64,000 bases of DNA from an uncultured Clostridia bacterium (GTDB taxonomy: Bacteria > Bacillota > Clostridia > UMGS1810): NCBI GenBank assembly GCA_934500705.1, contig CAKSTI010000007.1:1-64000 (forward strand), given 5' to 3'. The translations under genes were made by a program, and so were the position numbers. This document shows, one piece after another, positions 58,113 to 64,000 of the stretch (the first letter of the stretch is position 1; the number at the start of each line of letters is the position of its first letter). The notes under the pieces are model-generated. The model was given only the letters and a program-made list of their open reading frames with translations, was not told where the DNA came from and searched no databases.

Positions 58113-59396
58113 ATGTCATCAAAAAGTATTGCTAAATTTTCAATAGTAGTAATTATCATTGCACTTTTGGCGTATATTGCAACTTGCGGAATTTCCCTCG
58201 GAAATTACAAAATTTACAAAGCGCTCGACAAAGACCACGGAATTAAAAGAGGTATCGACCTTGCAGGAGGTTCGGTAATCGTTTTTGAACCCGATACAAA
58301 GGACAAGATTAAAGAGGGCGAGCTCGAAGCCGCTCAGGAGGTTTTGAGAACCCGTCTTACAAGCCTTGGTTACACAGAGGCTATTGTTTCAAAGCAGGGT
58401 TCCGAGAAAATCAGAGTCGAAATCCCGTCCGTAGACGACCCGGAAGCGGCAGTTGAGATGCTCGGCGCAACCGCTAAACTCTCATTTACCGACTACACCG
58501 GCACAGAGGTTCTCGGCGGAAAAGAGGTTAAGAGCGCAAAAGCCGCTTACGACACGGTTGACTCCAACGGCTCCAAAGCATACATCGTTAAATTGCAGCT
58601 CACAAGCGCCGGAACAAAGAAGTTCTCCGAGGCAACGGCAAGAGTGAGCCAGCTTACCGACGGCAACAACTACATTGCAATTATGCTCGACGACAAGGTT
58701 ATCTCCTCACCGAGCGTAAAACAGCAGATTGACTCCGACGAGTGCTACATCGAAGGTGACTTTGACAAAGACAGCGCCGCAGCGCTTGCAAGCCAGATAC
58801 AGGCAGGTCAGCTTCCGTTCTCGCTCAAAGCTGTTGATATGAGAAGTATCGGCGCTACCCTCGGCGAAAAGGCACTCAGCGGAAGTATTTTAGCCGGCGC
58901 AATCGGCCTTGCAATCGTAATTCTCTTTATGATTTTGCTTTACAGAATGTGCGGTCTTGTGGCAAGCATCTCGCTTATCGGCTACATCTCGATATTTGCG
59001 CTCATTCTCGGCGGTTTCAGAATTAACCTGACGCTCCCCGGTATCGCAGGTGTTATCCTTACAATCGGTACTGCGGTTGACGCAAACGTAATTATATTTG
59101 AAAGAGTTAAAGAGGAAATGTCAAACGGCAAGACGCTCCGTGCGGCAGTTGACGCAGGTTTCCACAGAGCTTTCACCGCAATCCTTGACTCCAACGTTAC
59201 AACGGTTATTGCGGCAGTGGTTCTCTACCTCTTTGGAACAGGCACAATCAAAGGATTTGCAATCACTCTGTTCATAGGTACTGTGGTAAGTATGTTCACA
59301 GCAATCTTTGTAACAAGATTTTTGCTCCGTCAGCTTATGGGCTTTAATCTTAAAAACCCCAAGCTGTACTGCTCATATAAGGAGGTAAGACAGTAA
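58113..59396 (+). CDS. secD: Protein translocase subunit SecD
   Basis: A 427-residue RND-type membrane protein: an N-terminal helix, the first periplasmic domain with GIKRGIDLAGGSVIVFEPD and the head region (about 130-230), and then a five-helix RND bundle from residue about 250. The bundle carries GEKALSGSILAGAIGLAIV and GTAVDANVIIFERVKEEM, the Asp of proton transfer. With SecF it uses the proton gradient to pull exported proteins out of the channel. I chose ATG 58113, where AAGGAAGG is 6 nt upstream; ATG 58095 has no ribosome site. Overlaps secF by one base (TAATG). Confidence 0.95.
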   Translation: MSSKSIAKFSIVVIIIALLAYIATCGISLGNYKIYKALDKDHGIKRGIDLAGGSVIVFEPDTKDKIKEGELEAAQEVLRTRLTSLGYTEAIVSKQGSEKIRVEIPSVDDPEAAVEMLGATAKLSFTDYTGTEVLGGKEVKSAKAAYDTVDSNGSKAYIVKLQLTSAGTKKFSEATARVSQLTDGNNYIAIMLDDKVISSPSVKQQIDSDECYIEGDFDKDSAAALASQIQAGQLPFSLKAVDMRSIGATLGEKALSGSILAGAIGLAIVILFMILLYRMCGLVASISLIGYISIFALILGGFRINLTLPGIAGVILTIGTAVDANVIIFERVKEEMSNGKTLRAAVDAGFHRAFTAILDSNVTTVIAAVVLYLFGTGTIKGFAITLFIGTVVSMFTAIFVTRFLLRQLMGFNLKNPKLYCSYKEVRQ

Positions 59397-60259
59397 TGTT
59401 TAATATCATCGAAAAGAGAAATATATTTTTCATTATCTCGGCAGTTATCATCATTGCCGGCATAGTGTCCTTCTTTGTTCAGGGATTTAACACAGACATT
59501 GACTTTGAAGGCGGCACGGAAATAACAGTGGATTTTAAAGGCAAATATGACGAAAACGCTATCAGAAAGACAGTTTCGTCCGTAAAGGGCGTTGAGGTTG
59601 CCTCTGTTCAGAAGGCGTCCGCAAACGGTCTCAACGGCGCAATCATAATGGTAAACTACATCAACGACACCCAGACAAAGGACATCAAGGCTGCTCTTAC
59701 CAAAGAGTATAAAGATGCATCTATCAGCGTTTCGAGTATCAGCCCGAAGGTTGGTCAGGAACTCTGGCAGAGCGCAGTAACTTCTATTGTAGTGGTTGCA
59801 ATTCTTATGCTCCTCTACATCACGTTCCGCTTTGAGGTTCTCTCCGGTGTTTCGGCAGTTATTGCACTGCTTCACGATATGCTCGTTATGATGAGTTTTT
59901 ACACCATATTCAGAATACCCGTAAACTCGGCATTCATAGCCGCAATACTGACAATACTCGGTTACTCAATCAACGCAACAATCGTTATTTTTGACCGTGT
60001 AAGAGAAAACACAAGGTTCTTAAAGAAGGAGTCCTTCTCCGATATTATGAACAAGAGTATCTGGCAGACAATCGCCCGTTCGGTAAACACAAGTTTGACC
60101 ACACTCTTTACTCTGGTATCTCTCTATATCATCGGAGTACCGTCAATTAAGGAGTTGGCTCTCCCGCTTATCATCGGTGTTATCTGCGGTACTTACTCAT
60201 CTGTATTCCTTGCAGGTCAGTTCTGGGTACTCTTTAAGGGCGACAAGAAAAAAGCGTAA
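59396..60259 (+). CDS. secF: Protein translocase subunit SecF
   Basis: A 287-residue partner of SecD: first helix (about 11-30), the conserved GFNTDIDFEGGTEITVDF, a small periplasmic domain, and the RND bundle with ALLHDMLVMMSFY, GYSINATIVIFDRVREN and NTSLTTLFTLVSLYI. Translationally coupled to secD. A strong terminator follows. Confidence 0.95.
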   Translation: MFNIIEKRNIFFIISAVIIIAGIVSFFVQGFNTDIDFEGGTEITVDFKGKYDENAIRKTVSSVKGVEVASVQKASANGLNGAIIMVNYINDTQTKDIKAALTKEYKDASISVSSISPKVGQELWQSAVTSIVVVAILMLLYITFRFEVLSGVSAVIALLHDMLVMMSFYTIFRIPVNSAFIAAILTILGYSINATIVIFDRVRENTRFLKKESFSDIMNKSIWQTIARSVNTSLTTLFTLVSLYIIGVPSIKELALPLIIGVICGTYSSVFLAGQFWVLFKGDKKKA

Positions 60260-60271
60260 TGAAGTAAATTC

Positions 60272-60308
60272 AAAAGCAAGCATATCCGAACGGTATGCTT
60301 GCTTTTTT
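60272..60308 (+). terminator. Terminator of secDF
   Basis: A 13-bp perfect stem (AAAAGCAAGCATA with TATGCTTGCTTTT) followed by a T-run. Confidence 0.92.
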
Positions 60309-60314
60309 AATGCA

Positions 60315-60358
60315 ATAAAAAGATACATTCCGCTCTTTTGCAGAATGTATCTTTTTAT
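60315..60358. terminator. Terminator of the ClpE-like gene
   Basis: A 16-bp perfect stem (60315-60330 with 60343-60358) ending in A/T runs on both strands; it abuts the stop codon of the minus-strand gene and backs up the secDF terminator. Confidence 0.9.
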
Positions 60359-62608
60359 CTATTTGACTTTTACTTCCACACTTCCGTCAGATGCAACATC
60401 TGCCGAAACGGTTACTCCGCTCTTTGCCTCGTCCTTTAAGAGGAGCGTTGCAACGGCGTCCTCAATGCAGTTTTGAATTTCACGTCTTATGGGTCTTGCG
60501 CCGTAGCGTGGGTTGTACGCCTTTTCAATAATTTTTTCCTTTGCCGCCTGCGTTATCTCAAAGCCTATGTTCATACCGCCAAGCTCGGATACCATATCGG
60601 CAAGCATAAGGTCTACAATCTTTAAAAGCTGCGGTTTGGTAAGTTCCTTAAACTCTATTATCTCGTCAACACGGTTTAAAAATTCGGGTCTGAAAACCTC
60701 TTTCAGCGTTCTTGAAACATTTACGCTGATTGAATTCTGCGAAGTGTTAAATCCCATACCCGACGCCGAGCCGACGCTCGTTCCGGCATTACTCGTCATA
60801 ATGATGATGGTGTTTTCAAAGTTTACCGTCTTTCCGTGAGAGTCGGTTATTCTGCCGTCATCGAGAATTTGCAGCAAGATGTTAAACACATCACGGTGCG
60901 CCTTCTCTATCTCGTCCAAGAGGATTACGGAATACGGACGTCTGCGCACCTTCTCGGTAAGCTGTCCGCCGTCGTCATATCCGACATATCCCGGAGGAGA
61001 ACCCGTTATCTTTGCAACCGAGTGTTTCTCCATATATTCGCTCATATCAAGGCGTATCAGCGAGCGCTCATCATCAAAGAGGCTCTGCGCAAGCGCTTTG
61101 ACAAGCTCCGTTTTTCCAACGCCCGTGGGGCCTACAAATATAAAGGAAACAGGCCTCTTTTTTGTCAGTTTGAGCGCACGGTTTCTGCGCACCGCCTTTG
61201 CAACACCGCTCACCGCCTCGTCCTGCCCCACTATTCTCTTGTGAAGTCTTTCTTCGAGGTTTAAAAGCTTTTCCCGGTCTGTCTCGGTGATATTTCTAAC
61301 CGGTATTCCCGTCCACAGCTCAATCACTCCGGCAAGGTCGGCGAGCGTCACCTTTGTGCTACGCTGGCGTGCCCTCAGGGCGTCACGCTCGCCTTCAAGA
61401 CGGCACTTTTCGCCCTTTAACTCTGCTATCTGTTCATACTGCGGATTTTCCGTGTCCTCTTCGAGCATATTCAGCTTTTCGTCAGTCAGTTGGAGATTGG
61501 CGTTTATGCTGATGATATTTTTGGTGTACGGGTTATCCATATTAAGCCTTGACGCCGCCTCGTCGATGACATCAATGGCTTTGTCGGGGAAAAAGCGGTC
61601 GTTTATATATTTGCCCGAAAGCACCGCCGCCTCTCTTATTATCTCGTCGTCAATGGTAACGTTATGGAAGTCCTCGTAATAGTCCTTTATTCCTTTTAGG
61701 ATTTCAACCGTTTCGTCCACCGATGGCTCGTCGAGCATTACGGGCTGAAAGCGTCTTTCGAGCGCAGCATCTTTTTCGATGTACTTTCTGTACTCGTCGA
61801 GCGTTGTAGCGCCGATAACCTGTATTTCTCCCTTGGCAAGCGCCGGCTTTAAGATGTTTGCCGCATTCATAGCGCCGTCGGCATCTCCTGCGCTCACGAT
61901 GGAGTGAATTTCGTCAATTACAAGTATCGTGTTGTCACGGCTTGCCTCCTCAATGATGTTTTTAAGACGGCTTTCAAACTGCCCCCTGTACTGCGTGCCG
62001 GCAACCACGCCGGACATATCCAAAAGGTAAACCTGGGCATTTTGCAGTCTTTCCGGCACATCACCGTCCGCAATTCGCTGAGCTATGCCCTCGGCAACCG
62101 CCGTTTTTCCCACACCGGGTGCACCGAGCAGAACGGGGTTGTTCTTACTGCGGCGGTTTAAAATCTGAACGGCACGGTCAATCTCTTTTTCCCTGCCGAT
62201 TACCCTGTCAAGCAGTGACTGCTTTGCCTTTTCCGTCAGATTAACGCCGAAGTTGTTAAGGCATTTTTTCATTTTCTGGCGGTTTTTCATATCCTTTTTA
62301 ATGCCCTTGTCTTTAATGGGTATTCTCTCGCTTTCGCCCTCCGGCGGCTCCATAATGTTGCCGCCGCCGAAAATATCGGCAAAAGCCTCGTTTATATCGC
62401 CGTTTTCAAGCATATTTCCAAAGCCCTCCACAATGCCTTCAAGCTCCTTGGGGTCCATAGAAAACTGCTCCGCAAGCTGATTTACGGGTGTTATGCCCGA
62501 CTTAATTGCACAGGGCAGGCAGTAACCGTCATTTATCATTTTATTCCCGTCGGATTTGCTTACAAACACCACCGCCGGGTTTTTATTGCATATAGAACAC
62601 AATCGCAT
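60359..62608 (-). CDS. ClpE-like ATP-dependent Clp protease ATP-binding subunit
   Basis: A 749-residue AAA+ unfoldase with an N-terminal zinc finger (Cys 4, 7, 30, 33; CSICNKNP and GYCLPCAI) in place of the usual Clp-N domain, the hallmark of ClpE. Two ATPase modules follow: D1 with LLGAPGVGKTAVAEGIA and ILVIDEIHSIV, D2 with FVGPTGVGKTELVKALA and VILLDEIEKAH. A middle coiled-coil with the UVR-like stretch lies between them. It feeds unfolded proteins to ClpP or disaggregates them. I chose ATG 62608 with GAGGTG 6 nt upstream. Monocistronic. No CtsR box is visible at its promoter. Confidence 0.9.
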   Translation of the reverse strand: MRLCSICNKNPAVVFVSKSDGNKMINDGYCLPCAIKSGITPVNQLAEQFSMDPKELEGIVEGFGNMLENGDINEAFADIFGGGNIMEPPEGESERIPIKDKGIKKDMKNRQKMKKCLNNFGVNLTEKAKQSLLDRVIGREKEIDRAVQILNRRSKNNPVLLGAPGVGKTAVAEGIAQRIADGDVPERLQNAQVYLLDMSGVVAGTQYRGQFESRLKNIIEEASRDNTILVIDEIHSIVSAGDADGAMNAANILKPALAKGEIQVIGATTLDEYRKYIEKDAALERRFQPVMLDEPSVDETVEILKGIKDYYEDFHNVTIDDEIIREAAVLSGKYINDRFFPDKAIDVIDEAASRLNMDNPYTKNIISINANLQLTDEKLNMLEEDTENPQYEQIAELKGEKCRLEGERDALRARQRSTKVTLADLAGVIELWTGIPVRNITETDREKLLNLEERLHKRIVGQDEAVSGVAKAVRRNRALKLTKKRPVSFIFVGPTGVGKTELVKALAQSLFDDERSLIRLDMSEYMEKHSVAKITGSPPGYVGYDDGGQLTEKVRRRPYSVILLDEIEKAHRDVFNILLQILDDGRITDSHGKTVNFENTIIIMTSNAGTSVGSASGMGFNTSQNSISVNVSRTLKEVFRPEFLNRVDEIIEFKELTKPQLLKIVDLMLADMVSELGGMNIGFEITQAAKEKIIEKAYNPRYGARPIRREIQNCIEDAVATLLLKDEAKSGVTVSADVASDGSVEVKVK

Positions 62609-62660
62609 ATTGTTCACCTCTCCGAGCGGCAAAGGCGCCGCACACTAATGTAATATTGAT

Positions 62661-62689
62661 ATTGTATCACAATGTTCGGTCGGTTTCAA
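62661..62689 (-). promoter_or_regulatory. Sigma-A promoter of the ClpE-like gene
   Basis: TTGAAA (62684-62689) and TACAAT (62661-62666), 17-nt spacer, TG-extended -10. Confidence 0.82.
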
Positions 62690-62753
62690 TAACAAATTGT
62701 TAATATTTTTGGCGAAAATTAATAGTTAGTTAATGAATTTTTTTGTTTTACGC

Positions 62754-62782
62754 TTGTATTTTTTGGAATTTTGTAATAAAAT
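62754..62782 (+). promoter_or_regulatory. Promoter of the M18 aminopeptidase
   Basis: TTGTAT (62754-62759) and TAAAAT (62777-62782), 17-nt spacer. Confidence 0.7.
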
Positions 62783-62811
62783 ATATACATAATTGATTGG
62801 AGGTATGTATT

Positions 62812-64000
62812 ATGGAAAAAACAAATGCCTGGCTCACCAAACAGCCAAAGCAGGAAATTATGAGTTTCTGCGATGAATATATAGACTTTCTGAACCGCTC
62901 CAAAACCGAAAGGCTCTGCGTATCTGCGGCAGAAAAAAAGGCGCTCGCCGCCGGCTTTAAACCGTTAGACAGCACAGATACCCTAACCGCCGGTGACAAG
63001 GTGTACTGCATAAACCGTGGCAAAAACATTGTCCTTGCCGTAATCGGCAGTGATGACATTACCGACGGCACGGCTATCGTTGCCGCACACATCGACAGCC
63101 CAAGGCTGGACTTAAAGCCTGTTCCGTTGTACGAGGACACCAACCTCACACTCTTTAAAACGCACTATTACGGCGGAATTAAAAAGTACCAGTGGACGGC
63201 AATTCCGCTCTCGCTAATCGGCGTTGTAATTAAAGGAAACGGCGAAAAGGTTGAGGTAAACATAGGCGAAAACGAGGGCGACCCCGTATTTACCGTAACC
63301 GACCTTCTGCCCCACCTTGCGCAGGAACAGATGACAAAGAAAATGTCGCAGGCGTTCACCGGCGAGGACTTAAACCTGCTCATCGGCTCAATTCCCGCCG
63401 ACTGCGAAAAGGACAAATACAAACAGACAATTCTTGATATTTTAATGGAGAAATACGGCATTGCCGAGGACGACTTCGTAAGTGCCGAGCTTGAAATCGT
63501 GCCCAACTTCAAAGCGGCAACCGTAGGACTCGACCGCTCCCTCGTCGGCTCATACGGTCAGGACGACAGAGTGTGTGGCTACACCGCCCTCAGCGCAATA
63601 TGCGAGATTGAAAACCCCAAAAAGACCGCCGTTTGCTTCCTTGCCGACAAAGAGGAAATCGGCTCTATGGGCAATACCGGAATGCAGTCAAGATTCTTTG
63701 AAAACTTCCTTGCGGAAGTGATATTAAAAGCCAAAGGCGAGTACAACGACCTTTATTTAAGGCATCTGCTCACAAATTCGATGTGCCTCTCATCTGACGT
63801 AACCGCTGCGGCAGACCCGACGTACAAGTCGGTAAACGAGCCTATGAACAGCGCAAACATCGGCGAGGGCGTAGCAATCTGCAAATACACCGGCGCAAGA
63901 GGAAAGTCCTCAACATCGGACGCAAACGCAGAGTACGTCGGTCTTGTCCGCAAAATGTTAAACGACAACGACGTAGTATGGCAAATCTGCGAGCTTGGCA
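62812..64000 (+). CDS. M18 family aminopeptidase (runs off the window)
   Basis: 396 codons are visible and the frame is open at the right edge (the family is about 430-470 residues, so 30-70 are missing). Zinc ligands and catalytic residues of M18 metallopeptidases are present: AAHIDSPRLDLKP (His), YGQDDRVCGY (bridging Asp), LADKEEIGSMGNTG (Glu pair), and SSDVTAAADP (Asp). The last His is beyond the edge. It removes acidic or neutral N-terminal residues from peptides in the cytoplasm. GGAGG lies about 8 nt before ATG 62812. Confidence 0.92.
   Translation, partial: MEKTNAWLTKQPKQEIMSFCDEYIDFLNRSKTERLCVSAAEKKALAAGFKPLDSTDTLTAGDKVYCINRGKNIVLAVIGSDDITDGTAIVAAHIDSPRLDLKPVPLYEDTNLTLFKTHYYGGIKKYQWTAIPLSLIGVVIKGNGEKVEVNIGENEGDPVFTVTDLLPHLAQEQMTKKMSQAFTGEDLNLLIGSIPADCEKDKYKQTILDILMEKYGIAEDDFVSAELEIVPNFKAATVGLDRSLVGSYGQDDRVCGYTALSAICEIENPKKTAVCFLADKEEIGSMGNTGMQSRFFENFLAEVILKAKGEYNDLYLRHLLTNSMCLSSDVTAAADPTYKSVNEPMNSANIGEGVAICKYTGARGKSSTSDANAEYVGLVRKMLNDNDVVWQICELG

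Overview
The window looks like part of the chromosome of a low-to-mid GC Bacillota of class Clostridia, probably an uncultured gut lineage. The reasons are the gene orders secA-prfB, recJ-relA, lon-engB-pcrA and queA-tgt-yajC-TIGR04086-secD-secF, together with NfnAB, HemZ, a meso-diaminopimelate dehydrogenase, SLH-domain and GLUG-type surface proteins, and sigma-A promoters of the TTGnnn-17-TAnnnT type, many with a TG-extended -10. I see no rRNA, phage, insertion sequence or CRISPR array.

Layout. 1-1.5 kb: the end of a LuxR-type regulator, a chimeric scar of two broken genes (nucleotidyltransferase and NlpC/P60), two tRNA-Leu genes and secG. 1.5-11.6 kb: a carbohydrate island. It holds a FAD-dependent oxidoreductase and a LacI-led operon (lacI, MDR dehydrogenase, TIM-barrel isomerase/lyase-like protein, GH57-like protein, radical SAM/SPASM protein). 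It also holds a cupin, an AraC regulator and a Gfo/Idh/MocA-ThuA pair. 11.7-17 kb: the secretion and translation operon secA-prfB-foldase, where prfB has the classical programmed +1 frameshift. 17.1-19.2 kb: a second Gfo/Idh/MocA plus TIM-barrel pair under a strong promoter with a perfect LacI-type palindrome. 19.3-22.7 kb: an ECF sigma / anti-sigma / YcdB-SLH envelope module. 22.9-30.2 kb: recJ, relA/spoT, an MBL hydrolase, hemZ and a nucleoside kinase in one operon.

30.2-34.3 kb: a membrane protein, a HI0933-type flavoprotein, a MurR/RpiR regulator, a cold-shock protein, a methyltransferase and a TrpR-like regulator. The last two are the tail of the lon-engB-pcrA operon, which runs to 39.5 kb. 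39.7-43.2 kb: an AraC HTH fragment head-to-head with an SGNH-like gene, then ddh and a D-Ala-D-Ala carboxypeptidase. 43.3-50.9 kb: a 1408-residue secreted GLUG protein in an operon with a MalT-like regulator, then a second AraC fragment head-to-head with a decayed GH95-like gene. 51-53.2 kb: nfnB-nfnA. 53.4-60.3 kb: a SpoIID-like protein, queA, tgt, yajC, TIGR04086, a small membrane ORF, secD and secF. 60.4-64 kb: a ClpE-like ATPase and the start of an M18 aminopeptidase.

Most notable: (i) three deletion scars. Two share one architecture, in which divergent AraC/enzyme pairs have lost both 5' halves and the promoter region between them. (ii) A small membrane ORF sits exactly where scfA/scfB normally lie, directly before secD. 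Its stop codon is inside a 13-bp hairpin whose left arm can alternatively pair with the secD ribosome binding site, which resembles a secretion-monitoring arrest-peptide arrangement. (iii) A likely oxidoreductive (3-keto) glycoside pathway is spread over three transcription units with its own regulators.
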